A stretch of DNA of 64,000 nucleotides, from positions 367,611,704 through 367,675,703 of the forward strand of contig CM062297.1 in assembly GCA_031216915.1 (NCBI GenBank), in the 5' to 3' direction. The DNA is from Pictodentalium vernedei. Its lineage: Eukaryota; Mollusca; Scaphopoda; Dentaliida; Dentaliidae. How positions within the stretch are numbered: position 1 is the stretch's first letter; each line of letters starts with the position of its first letter. The notes beneath the pieces are model-generated. The model had not been told where the DNA came from. It searched no databases and saw only the letters and a list, made by a program, of their open reading frames with translations. A program made the translations under genes and the position numbers. Below are positions 1 to 10,796 of this stretch, piece by piece.

Positions 1-668
1 ATAAAGAGTCTCATTCTCTGGACTATCTTTATTTATTGGCTTTCCTTTAAGAAATTAATATAATGGGTTATACTGGATGTTAATAGAGATCATTGATATT
101 ATTGTGCTCAATTACGGATTGGTAATATGTCTTTCTTATTTTGAATAAACAAGAAAGATGTATGTAAATCCTGTTTCTCCTTTTCTCCTTGAGGGGATAA
201 TTCTGTTTTTGTAATTGAGCCTGTTGGATTTTCCTTTACGTCTTAGGCCCTCCAGCCTTTTTTCAGTTCAGCTAAGTCTGGGTCATTGGTACAGTATAAA
301 AATATGAAAAAAATTATAGTAATTTATATATTTTTTATACTTACCAATGCCCCAGATGGGGATGGCCCTCCCATGAGTTGGGAACTCATACCTCCCCGCC
401 GCTGATCATATAACATTTACCAGGCACTGGTTGTAAGAATGATGATTTGATGCCAATTTCGGTACTTCCTTGACATTGCGCATGTGCAGTAGGCAATAGT
501 ATGGAGGACCATATAGGACATTAGATTTTTTGATTTGGATGCAAATTTTGGGGATTGGAGGGGCAAAATTTGTGTTTGTCCCTGAATATTTTCGAGTTAG
601 CACCAGCTAAGTCTGGGTCATTGGTAAGTATAAAAAATATATAAATTACTATAAATTTTTTCATATTC
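1..668 (+). mobile_element. Right end of a DIRS3-family element, copy 1
   Basis: This stretch matches the right end of the element at 31.2-39.5 kb. Positions about 268-355 form an internal complementary region: 'AGCTAAGTCTGGGTCATTGG' followed by an AT-rich block that is the reverse complement of 620-668. Positions 355-640 match the right inverted terminal repeat at 39180-39455. Positions 1-260 weakly resemble 1290-1450. No coding capacity is recognised. The left part of this copy would lie upstream of the window. Confidence 0.6.
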
Positions 669-1876
669 GCACGTTTATACTGTCATAGATATCGGATAGT
701 ACACGTCAGGGAGTGTTGTTACTGGAATTTATTGTACGCCTGAATGGGGTCGCCTATGGGTTACCTCGGAAATGTGTTTACTTTCCAGAGATTGTTTATT
801 GTGGTTCTATTGGACGTGTATGTTATATATTATATCTCCGGTCTTCGACCTGTGTGTGTATGCCGAATCCGGTGTACGTTATATAGTGAGTGTTATTAAT
901 TACTGGGATCGTCGCTACAGCCTTAGCTTCTGAAGTGGTGTTAAGCACCATTTATTAATAATAATTAATACCTGAGTGACTGTTCGATGAATATTTATAT
1001 TGTTTTTGGTACAGCTTTTACTGAGTCCAGAGCGCACCCCTCTTTCTTTTTGAACATTCCTTCAAAAGAAAAGTGGGCGGGGGGGGATTTTTTTACCTCT
1101 CCTCCAGCTTGATAAGTATATAACTAGGAGGTAAGCGGTTTTGTCTATAATTATATCCTGCATACAGCTGGAGTTTTATTGTATATGGCGTATGTTTGTG
1201 GGGGATATTCTCTCATCTCAAATACGCCATCCTAATTTTTAGGGCTTAGTCCGGGTTAGCCTTAAAAATTGGGAACTTGTTACATCCAGTTAGCATAGTC
1301 TTCATGCTAAGTATACGGAATTACTTGAACTGGGCTCCTTTTGTATATGTCTTCTCTGTTACTCTATAGAGAGACATACATGTAATTCCTAATAATTTTA
1401 TTTTCCTTTCACCTTGGATTACAGGATTGGAACTATGTTGATCTACTAATTCTGAAGTCCTAGGCCCTCCATCTTTTTACGATTCAGCTAGTTTGGGCCA
1501 GTGGTTTACAGTGTAAAAATATTATGAATTTAAAGTAATTTGTATATTTTTATACTTAGCAATGGTCCAGACGGAGATGGTCCTCCCATGAGTGGACACT
1601 CATTCCTTCCCGCTGAATTATTATGTAGTACTCTCTTCTACAAAGAATGATGTTTTTGCCAATTCTGGTCAGTTCCTAACATCTGTGCATGCGTGGAGAG
1701 TAAATGTATGGAGGGCCAGATAGGACTTTTAATTTTTGGTTTTGCAAGCAAATTTTGGTGATTGGGGGGGTTCAGAATTTGTGTTTGGGCCTTAATAACT
1801 TTGAATTATGCACCAGCTAGTCTGGGCCATTGGTAAGTATAAAAATATACAAATTACTTTAAATTTATAATTTTCA
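669..1876 (+). mobile_element. Right end of a DIRS3-family element, copy 2
   Basis: 669-1440 is a diverged copy of 38290-39060, sharing the 'ATAGTACACGT' and 'CCCTCTTTCTTTT' blocks. 1485-1575 repeats the internal complementary region and 1575-1876 the right terminal repeat. It begins directly where copy 1 ends, so two right ends lie head to tail. No open reading frame of note. Confidence 0.6.
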
Positions 1877-1926
1877 GGATTTGGGTGTTTTGATTGCAGT
1901 TGTTTTGATCACAATTAAAACGTATT

Positions 1927-2856
1927 TTAACCCTCACGGGCCTAGAGTTTTTTACATATTTAGCTTAACTTGACAAAGTCAAGATAAGCTATTGCCAACA
2001 CACGTATGGAAGTCTGCTAGTCTGTGATTCTGTCAGTCTGTTCACATTTTCCTTTAGCACAGGCTACACCCCATAGTTCTTGTCCAATCATCACAGAATT
2101 TCATATGCAGGTTTGAGGTCATGTCTAGATGAGAACGTTCCCTTTTGGTTGTATTAGGTCCACCGTGCCGGCTGCCCAAGCCCAAAACCCAAAAACCTTT
2201 AGCACAGTCTACAGGTCGTATTTATGAAGGGATATTTAACTTGGGAGGATGACTCTGTATGATGCCTAGATGAGAACTTCTCAATTTGGTTGTGATCTGT
2301 CAACCGTGACAGCTGACCGAGCCCAAAACCCGAAACCTTTATCACAGTCTACAGTTCGTATTTATGGAGGGATTTCATTGTAACTTGGTAACTTTGTTTT
2401 TGACGTATATTAACTGTGAGAGTCATATTAACCCACCCCTCATTTCTTTAATACAGTCTACACCTCAAATTATTTTTATTGAAAACATAGCATACAGGGA
2501 ACAGAAATTAACATATTCTCAATTATCACAATTCTTGTCGTATTTCATAATCCTTTCATAAACCATGAACATTATCTTTTTCATCAAACACAATGCACAG
2601 TCAAGTTAAGCAACAGTGTCATTGACACTTTCATTTTCTACACTTTGACAGCCCACATCCTGTGACTTTGCTGCAGTATTTAGCAAGTCTTGAATGTCTA
2701 TATAGGGAGCCAAGCCTTGCCTAAAAACAACTACCAAGGTGCTTAGAATGTAACATGTGAGTTAACATGTGAGTTAACCCAAAGTTTGCATGAAGGGGGC
2801 ACCTGTTCTGTTGCAAAAAATGTGATCAAAGTCTGAATTAGGCCCTTAAGGGTCAA
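1927..2856. mobile_element. TTAA-type MITE split by a later insertion
   Basis: The left end 'TTAACCCTCACGGGCCTAGA' (1927-1946) and right end 'AGGCCCTTAAGGGTCAA' (2840-2856) match the termini of the intact relative at 9183-9412. The body at 2637-2840 aligns with 9230-9395. The first 35 bp are separated from the rest by the tandem-array element at 1962-2636. The TTAA flank followed by CCC is typical of piggyBac-superfamily non-autonomous elements; the right TTAA has mutated to TCAA. Confidence 0.7.
1962..2636 (+). mobile_element. Short tandem-array element with palindromic head (type C monomers)
   Basis: Starts 'AGCTTAACTTGACAAAGTC', a small hairpin. Ends 'GTCAAGTTAAGC' plus the hairpin 'CAGTGTCATTGACACT' and TTCATTT. 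The first and last segments are inverted (AGCTTAACTTGAC / GTCAAGTTAAGC). Inside are about four monomers of roughly 143 bp marked by 'TTTAGCACAGTCTACAGG' (2057, 2198, 2341, 2451). The same monomer makes the array at 62.6-63.8 kb. The layout resembles non-autonomous Helentron/pearl-like elements; that class is an inference. Confidence 0.6.
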
Positions 2857-3143
2857 GCACAATTAAAATACCACAATGCTTATAATAAAAAGGATTCTTC
2901 TCTTTTTGAGTATTCTGCCACTTGTGTAAATTTATATTTACTTACAGTCACTCATGAGTTAATTCTGGTACCTATTCAAAAACAGTAGGCATTTTCTATA
3001 TCTATTTCTTCAGTAATGATTATAGAAGTAGTCATATGGTCCTAGCTGATTGTAATATTGAAGACTAAAACAGGTACTAATTTTTTAACATTATACAAAA
3101 TAGTTCGCAAAATCATTCGAATGATTTTGCAAACTATTTTTTT
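2857..3143. repeat. Intronic spacer with a 44-bp near-perfect hairpin
   Basis: Unremarkable AT-rich intron except for 3097-3140. There 'AATAGTTCGCAAAATCATTC' is followed immediately by its reverse complement with one mismatch, centred on TTCGAA. No gene is seen. Confidence 0.6.
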
Positions 3144-3199
3144 ACCTTAACTTGATGAAGTTGAGCTAATCTAGTGCCATGGTCTGCACAGTTGTCTGT

Positions 3200-3834
3200 G
3201 AGTCTGTACATCTGTCTACAGTTTGTTTAGCACAGACTACAGCTCGCACTTCCTTTTCAATCATCACCAAACTTCATATGCATGTTCTGGTTAGATCACA
3301 AGGTTTCGCTGTGATCATGGTGGGCTTCCCATGATCGCCACAGCAGCCATCTTGGATTTCTTCAGCCCAGGCTACAGGTCCCATTTATGTATCAATTTTC
3401 TTGAAAGCTTGTTGTAATCAGTTTTATGGCAGCCATCTTGGATTTCTTTTGTCCACAATTCATTCAACATAGGCTGCAATTCTCCATTTTCTGTCTGCCT
3501 TCCTGCCTGCCTACCTGTCCTCATTTATGTTACCACTTGTATCTCATATATGCTTCGACGATGTATTTTCATTTTTATACCATTGGTGACACATAATAGG
3601 AGGATGATGCACGTCGAAGATTTTTTTTTAAAAATTCAAGATGGCCAACTGGCGGACAATTTTTTCATTATTTCTTGCTTCATTTGATGTTACCACCTGT
3701 ATCTTAGACATCTTTTGATATATTTGCTTCAGGTTTCTAACATTGTTCATAGATGCTATGAGGATGATGCACGTCAGAAATTTTTTTAAAAAAAATTTCA
3801 GATGGCCAAATGACGTCCATTTTTGTTCATTTTT
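3200..3834 (+). repeat. Type D then type B satellite monomers
   Basis: 3200-3480 carries type D units with 'CAGCCATCTTGGATTTCTTC' and 'CACAGGCTACAGG'. 3530-3834 carries two type B units of roughly 160-170 bp marked by 'TTACCACCTGTATCTTAGA' and 'GATGCACGTC'. Type B units resume at 6482, after the inserted element. Confidence 0.65.
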
Positions 3835-6481
3835 AGCTCAACTTGACAAAGTGAAGCTGAGCTATTGCCATCACTTCTCGTCCGTCGATGTACGAATGTA
3901 CACAATTTCCTTTGGCACACCTCACAGGTCACATTTATGTTCAGATCGCTTTGAAACTTGGTATGTTTGTTTGGGGTGACCTGTAGATGGGAGCTAACGA
4001 TTTTCTTCAATTTCCGTCAAAAAATGTTGCAGCGGCCAATGTTCTTAGAACTTAGTTTAGTCAGACCTCAATATTTCCCTTTGGCACACCCATCAGGGCA
4101 CATTTATGATCGGATTACTTTGAAACGTGGCATGCTTGTTTGGGGTGACCTCTAGAAGGGAGCTATCTATTTTCTTCTATTTCCATCAAAAAATGTTGCC
4201 TCGGCCAACGTTCTAAGAACTTAGTTTAGTCAGACCTCAATATTTCCCTTTGGCACACCCTACAGGGAACATTTATTATCAGATTGCTTTGAAACCTGGC
4301 ATGCTTGTTTGGGGTGACCTCTAGATGGGAGCTATCGATTTTCTTCCATTTCCGTCCGTCAAAAAATGTTGCCGCTGGCAACGATCTTTGAACTTAGTTT
4401 AGTCAGGCATGAATATACTCCTTTGGCACGCCATACAGAGCACATTTTGATCAGATCGGTATAAAGCCTAGTATGCTTGTTTGGGGTTACCTCTAGATGG
4501 GAGCTATCAATTTTCTTCTATATCTGCCAATAAATGTGGCCGCTGGCAATGACCTTTGATGAACTTAGTGCAGTTATGCATCAAAATTTCTCCTTGGCAC
4601 ACCCTGCAGAGCACATTTTTTATTGGATCACTTTGAAACTTGGTATGCTTGTTTAGGGTTACCTCTAGCTGGGAGCTTTCGATTTCCTTCCATTTCCATC
4701 AAAAAATGTTGCCGTTCAACGTTCTTAGTTTAGTCAGACCTCAGTATTTCCCTTTGGCACACCCTACAGGGCACATTTATGATCGGATTGCTTTGAAATC
4801 TGGCATGCTTGTTTGGAGTGACCTCTAGATGGGAGCTATTGATTTCTTCCATTTCCATCAAAAAATGTTGCTGCTGGCAATGACCTTTGAACTTAGTTTA
4901 GTCAGGCATCAATATATTCCTTTGGCATGCCCTACAGGGCACATTTATGATCAGTTTGAAACTTTGTATGCTTGTTTGGGGTTTCCTCAAGATGGGAGCT
5001 ATCGATTTTCGTCAAAAAATGTTGCCACTGGCAATGACCTTTGATGAACTTAGTGCAGTTATGCATCAATATTTTGCTTTTGGCACACCCTGCTTGCACA
5101 GTTTTGACCAGATCACTTTGAAACTTGGTATGCTTATTTCGGGTGAGCTCTAGATGGGAGCTATCGATTTTCTTCCATTTCCGTCAAAAAATGTTGCCGC
5201 TGGCAACATTCTTAGAACTTAGTTTAGTCAAACCTCAATATTCCACTTTGTCACAACCTACAGGGCATATTTATGATCGAATTGTTTTGAAACCTGGCAT
5301 GCTTGTTTGGGGTGACCTCTGCATGGGAGCTATTGATTTTCTTCCAATTTCGGTCAAAAAATATTGCCACTGGCAATGACCTTTGAACTCAGTTTAGTCA
5401 GGGATCAACATATTCCTTTGGCACGCCCTACAGGGCACATTTATGATCAGGATGGTTTGAAACTTGGTTGTTTGTTTGGGGTTACCTCTAGAAGGGAGCT
5501 ATCGATTTTCTCCCATTTCCGTCAAAAATAGTTGCCATTGGCAACAACCTTTGATGAACTTAGTAAAAACTTAGTGCAGTTAAGCATCTATATTTTCCTT
5601 TGACACACCCTGCAGGGCACATTTATGATTGGATGGCTAGCAAACTTGGTGTACTTGTGTGGGGTGACATCTATATGGGAGCTGTCTATTTTCTTCCATT
5701 TGTGTCAAAAAATGTTGCCGCTGACCTTTAAACTTAGTTTAGTCAGACCTCAATATTTCCCTTTAACATACCCTTTAGGGCACATTTATGATCGGATCAT
5801 TTGAAACATGGTATGTGTGTTCGGGGTGACCTCTAAATGTGAGCTATTGCTTTTTTTCATTTCCATAAAAAATTATTGTAGTTATCACCAGCCTTTGAAC
5901 TTACTGCATTTGTGCATCAACTTATCCCTTTTGTACTCTCTGCAGGGTATATTTATGAATTTCCATAAAAAAAACAAAAAAACATTGCCACAAGCAATGA
6001 CCTTCTACTTTGTATGCTTATGCAGGGTGACAAAGATAGGTGCTATTGATTTTCTTTTCATTTCCATCAAAAACTGTTAGCAACAATCTTTGAATTTATT
6101 GCATTTGTGCATCAACATTCTTCTTTGACATGGCATACAGGCCACTTTTTTCATAGGATTGTTTTTGAACTTGGTGTGCTCATTAGGCAAGACCTTCAGA
6201 TAAGAGCTATTGATTAGCATTCATTTCTGTGAAAAAAGTTGCCATTTACAATAACCTCTGAACATACTGCATTTGTGTATCAACATTCTTCCTTTAGCCA
6301 GTCTTACAGTTTACATTTAAAACTGCATGGATTACTCTGACATTGTGCACACTCAATGCTGTTATGTTGAAATTTCATCAAATAACATTGGTACCAATGA
6401 TCTTCAATTTTGCCATTTCATTTATAACTTACCAAGTTCAAGTTTGTCAAGTTGAGCTGCAGTGTCATTGACACTTCATTT
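3835..6481 (+). mobile_element. 2.6-kb satellite-bearing element (type A monomers), copy 1
   Basis: Begins 'AGCTCAACTTGACAAAGTG' and ends 'TTTGTCAAGTTGAGCT' plus the hairpin 'GCAGTGTCATTGACACTT'. Its ends therefore form an inverted repeat of about 16 bp. Inside are about 14 type A monomers of 165-172 bp marked by 'GACCTCTAGATGGGAGCTAT', 'CAAAAAATGTTGCCGC' and 'AGTTTAGTCAGACCTCAATA'. The last 900 bp are more diverged and match 13100-13870. It interrupts a type B unit: the uninterrupted version is at 6970-6995. Short open frames of 60-90 codons recur once per monomer but are not genes. Confidence 0.75.
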
Positions 6482-7260
6482 GCATTCTCAAGTTACTTTA
6501 TCACCTGTACCTTAGAGATGTTTTGAGATATTAGTTTTAAATTATCAACATTTGTCAGACATCATAGGAGGAGGATGCATGCCAAAATCTTTTGAAAAAA
6601 AATTCAAAATGGCCGAATGGCAGCCATTTTTGTTGTTATTTTTTTTGCTATATTTGACGTTACCACCTGTATCTTAGTTTATGTTACCACCTGTATCTCA
6701 TAGATACTTTGATGCTGTACTTTTGTTTTTGTGCCATTGGTGACACATAATAGGAGGACAATTCACGTCAAAACTTTTTGAAAAAAAGTTCAAGATGGCT
6801 GACCGGCAGCCTTTTTCGTCATCATTTTTTGCTTCATTTGATGTTACCACCTGTATCTTAGACATGTTTTAATATATTTGTTTCAGGTTTCTAACATTGT
6901 TCATGGATGCTATGAGGATGATGCACGTCAAAGTTTTTTGTAAAAAAGAAAAACAAGATGGCCGGGCCATGTTTGTTCAATTTTTGCATTCTCAAGTTAG
7001 ATTATCACCCATATCTTGGAGATGTTTTGAGATATTAGTTTTAAATTTTCAACATTTGTCAAACACCATAGGAGAATGATGCATGCCAAAATCTTTTTTA
7101 AAAAAAAATTCAAGACGGTCGAATGGCAGCCATTTTTTGTTATTTTTTTGCCATTTTGACGTTACCACCTGTATCTTAGACATATTTTGAGCTATTACTT
7201 TCAGATTTCTAAAATTGGTCACAGATGCTAGGGGGGGGGGGGGGGGGGGGGGTGATGCAA
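6482..7260 (+). repeat. Type B satellite array ending in a G22 tract
   Basis: About five units with 'TTACCACCTGTATCTTAGA' and 'GATGCATGCCAAAATC' or 'GATGCACGTCAAA'. A run of 22 G occupies 7231-7252. 7261-7440 holds nothing recognisable. Confidence 0.65.
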
Positions 7261-7439
7261 TTTTCATATAGAATGATTACATTGTTGTTCCTGTTATTAA
7301 ATGGTAGGTGCCTGAGAACAGATACATGATGGGAGGTAGACGACTTCAATTCTCACTTGCTGTTGAAATCTTTTATCCATTTCATAATGTGCAACTTATT
7401 TTTTAAATGCTCAACAGACCTAAAAAATATTTTGCACGT

Positions 7440-9170
7440 TTTATAGAACAGACCATCCACCGTGAGGGTCCAGAGTCTGATCGCCTATCGGTGTTGCCCT
7501 TGTTTAGGTTCATGCCTATATGAAACCGTCCCCTTATTGTCATGGTCGGCTGTCTACAATGGGCACCACATCAGCCATCTTGGATTTCTTCTGCACAAGC
7601 TACAAGTTGCATTTATGCAACAGTTTTCTTGAAACCTGGCAGGATGACTTAGTATGTTCAGTAGATGAGAACGACATCTTATTTTGGGCATATTTGGACA
7701 CACATAATGACCATCATGATGGTCATCTTGGATTCTTCTAGAACAATCTCCAGGTAACATTGATGCAATTTTCTTGAAACCTGGTAGATTGTCTTGGTAT
7801 TATGAGTAGATTATAATGCCTTATGTTGGTCACATTCAACCTTTCATAATGGCTGTTATGGTGGCAATCTTGGATTTCTCTGAGTGACTCTCCATAATTC
7901 ACTGCCCTCAATTTTCTTCCAATCATGACCAAATTATGTATGTTTGTTCAGGTTCAGAACATCCTATCATGGAAGCAATCTCGGCTTTTCTTCAGCAGTG
8001 CTAAGGGTTGCATTTATGAATCTGTTTTCTTGAAATCTGGCAAGGTGACTCAGTATATGAGTAAATGAGAACATGGTATTTTGGTCATGTTTGGCTGCCT
8101 ACAATAGCCTCCACAGCAGCCATCATGTATTTCTTCAGCACAGGCTGCAGGTCACCTTTATGCATCAATTTCATTGAAACTCTGCAGGTTGGCGTAGTAT
8201 GATGAGTAGATGAGAACAACATGTTCTGGTCACGGTTGGCCACCCATCTTGGATTTCTTGCAAACGCACTGCATGTTGCATTTAGGCAGCAATTTTCTTG
8301 AAGTTTGACAGGATGACTTAGTTTGATGAGCAGATGTCCAATGTTGGTCACCACCTGCAACGGCCACCACAGCAACCATATTGTTTTACTTCAGCAAGTC
8401 TATGGTTGCATTTATGCATCAGTTTTGATGAAAATTGGGAGGGTGACTTAGATGAGAATGTCCATGTGGTAAAAGGTAGGCTCTCATTTATGCATTAATT
8501 CTCTTGAAACTCAGCAGGACAATGGTGAGTAGATGAGACTATAGTATTTTGGTTACAGCTGGCCACCCATAATAACCACTACCCACAATGGAGGCCACAG
8601 CCAAGATCTTGAATTTCTTCAGCTCAGACTACAGGTCGCATTTATGCATCAGTTTACTTAAAATTTGGCAGGGGGACTTTGTATGATGAGTAGATGAGTA
8701 CATCCTATTTTGATAATGTTTCCTGGCCATAATGGCAGCCACAGGAGCCATCTTAGATTCCTTCAAAATACCCTGTATACGGCCTTTATGCATAAATTGA
8801 AATTTGGAAGGATGTCTCAGTAGGAAGAGTAAATAACGATGTCCTATTTTGATCGTGGTTGGCCCAGCCATCTTGGATTTCTTCAACACACCGTACAGAC
8901 TGCATTTATGCATGAGTTTTATTGAAATTTGACAAGTTGACTTAGAGTGATGAGTAAATAAGAATGTCAAATTTCAGTCAGGGTCTGTCACTCTCAATAG
9001 CTGCCATGGCAGCTATCTTGGATTTCTTCAGCAGATTCTACAGGTTGCATTTTTTATAAAAATTTTCTCATGAGAATGTGATATTTCTATCACAGTTTGG
9101 CCCCTTAGAATGGCCGTCATATTTTTTACTTTTTAAGTTTTTTTTCTGATAACAAAAAGTCAATAATTAT
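7440..9170 (+). repeat. Type D satellite array
   Basis: A diverged array of roughly 120-145 bp units, each with versions of 'GCCATCTTGGATTTCTTCAG', 'CAGGCTACAGGTTGCATTTA' and 'GATGAGTAGATGAGAAC'. About 13 units can be counted. The minus-strand open frames over it follow the repeat and are not genes. Confidence 0.65.
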
Positions 9171-9182
9171 GACACAGTTTAA

Positions 9183-9412
9183 TTAACCCTTAAGGGCCTG
9201 AGGAATTTATAGCATTTTTTTATGCACTTTAACAGCTACCATCCCATGGCTTTGGAGTTGTTTCTAGGCAAGCCATGGCTGCCTATGTATAGAAACAACT
9301 GCCAAGTTACTAAGAATGTGACTTGCAAGTCTACGCAAAGACTGCTTGCTGGGGCACCTCTTTTGTTGCAGTAAAAAGTGTTCAAAGTTGGAAATAGGCC
9401 TTAAAGGGTTAA
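9183..9412. mobile_element. 230-bp TTAA MITE (piggyBac-like)
   Basis: Flanked by TTAA at 9183-9186 and 9409-9412. Terminal inverted repeats are 'CCCTTAAGGGCCT' and 'AGGCCTTAAAGGG'. Intact relative of the split copy at 1927-2856. TTAA target plus CCC termini point to the piggyBac superfamily (family knowledge). Confidence 0.75.
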
Positions 9413-9425
9413 ATGCATCATAGAA

Positions 9426-10101
9426 TTAACTGGTTGAGGGCTAGATTATTTTGGGTGGTCTGAATTTGTTATTCAGAATTTGTTTTGGGTGTGGGTTTGT
9501 ACAGATTTTATCATTGTGATTTTTTATGCCTAACTTCGCAGCACCTTAGAATGGGTTACACAAAAGAACACTAATGTGTGACATGTCTGCTTTGCCAACC
9601 TTAGACCCGAACCCTTGGACTCAAATTTGAATCGACTTGGCAATCATCCATCCACAACCGAATCTGTATATATTCTCCATTAATGATAAATTATATTGAA
9701 TCCTGCCTGTGTCTTCTAATGAAGCTGTATATATTTGCCACTATGCAGGAGACAACTTTACAAAAGCTTAAAGCTTGCTGTCAAATCCTGTTCTTTTATT
9801 GTTTACTTTCAATATTTCTTTTTGTATTTTATAGTACTATTTGTATAAGATTATCAGTGTATGTAAAAGTTAAGTTTTTATTTTTCCAAATAAATATTGT
9901 TTAGAATTTGTTTTACAAATCATTGGAGAGTACTCACTGACACGCTCCAGCAATTTGTAATAGAACAAATTTATATAAATAAAATATTATTTGCATTTGA
10001 ATGAGTATGAAACATGAGAAAGCAAAATGTTGGCTTTTGCTCTGGTACTTTCATTTGCTTTGAAAGCCCTTATAGTGGCTTCTGGGCACTCAACCAGTTA
10101 A
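9426..10101. mobile_element. 676-bp TTAA MITE, 'TTAACTGGT' family
   Basis: Ends are 'TTAACTGGTTGAGGGCTAG' (9426-9444) and 'GGGCACTCAACCAGTTAA' (10084-10101), inverted with TTAA outermost. The AT-rich interior has no credible gene. Relatives: 26493-26760, 53227-53389 and a single end at 23737. Confidence 0.7.
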
Positions 10102-10245
10102 GTAATTATGACATTTATTTCACATAACGTCAAGGTTAGCTACCGTGTCATTAACACTTTCATTTAAATCTTATGGTATAAGTGTAATTTTACTGAAGTA
10201 CACACATAGCTCAGATATCAGTTTACTTGCTTTTCTCATTTGTAG

Positions 10246-10350
10246 GTGTTCTTCAGGAAGGATGTACACAGCAGCTACCAGGTAATAGGAACTGATTGGA
10301 TAGAAATGGTCGGAGAAATGTCATTCATTGGCCTTGGTGTACATGATCAG
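10246..10350 (+). CDS. TECPR1: TECPR1 internal exon: tectonin repeat blade
   Basis: This 105-bp exon reads in phase 0 as VFFRKDVHSSYQVIGTDWIE followed by MVGEMSFIGLGVHDQ. It has an acceptor after TTTGTAG (10245) and the donor GTAAGT (10351). The GTxWIEMVGEM core and the trailing 'DQ' joined to 'VYAIG' in the next exon match the last tectonin repeats of the N-terminal beta-propeller in TECPR1 (family knowledge). TECPR1 is a large autophagy/lysosome protein. It binds the ATG12-ATG5 conjugate and, in recent work, sphingomyelin on damaged lysosomes. The exon lies in a unique stretch of only about 240 bp, between an array element ending at 10165 and a fold-back element starting at 10403. Confidence 0.9.
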
Positions 10351-10641
10351 GTAAGTTGGACTTGATAATAGTTTATGTGATTTTCTTTCTTCGAATGAAG
10401 ATGATATCTAATGTTTTTTGAGTGGATACCGAAAATTATCTCGTGAGTGACCAAGACAAACGTTTATTCTTTTCCATAAATTCCGGCTTTGTCGGATGTA
10501 ACACTGGCATATTGTCTCACACGAGATAGTCGTTCCACCTCATTTCAAAGAAACAAAAGAACAAAGGAGAAGCACACTATAAAGGCAATACTCAGCTGTG
10601 GAGAAGTGTCTTTAAGTTTTGAGCATTTGGTCGTTTCACTA

Positions 10642-10796
10642 TAATGTTATCGTCCAGTTTAGATGAATCGATTTCATCCGATAGTAGCACCAGCGATTCT
10701 AAATCATTTGTATTTGAGAATTTTGGCAGTTCCACTGCAATTGTTTTTTCACACCCACCTGCTTGGTCTGTATGCCGTAACACATTATGGAATTTT
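10642..10796 (+). pseudogene. DIRS2 ORF1 N-terminal fragment (probable)
   Basis: From ATG at 10642 an open frame reads a Ser/Asp-rich peptide (MLSSSLDESISSDSSTSDSK, then SFVFENFGSSTAIVF...). It stops being meaningful exactly where the satellite element begins at 10797. An acidic open segment resumes at 13871 (SDNDDHSFEEYIVSIISS). The position just inside the left terminus suits a Gag-like ORF1, but no motif confirms it. Confidence 0.4.

Larger units (their letters stand above)
3144..10165 (+). mobile_element. Composite tandem-array element hosting nested insertions
   Basis: The left end 'ACCTTAACTTGATGAAGTTG' at 3144 is a head hairpin. The right end 'GTCAAGGTTAGCTACCGTGTCATTAACACTTTCATTT' motif lies at about 10129-10165. 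These match the heads and tails of the elements at 1962, 3835 and 10797. In between are type D monomers (3200-3480, 7440-9170) and type B monomers (3530-3834, 6482-7260). A complete related element sits at 3835-6481 and two TTAA MITEs at 9183-10101. That all of this was once one element is inferred from the termini. Confidence 0.45.
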
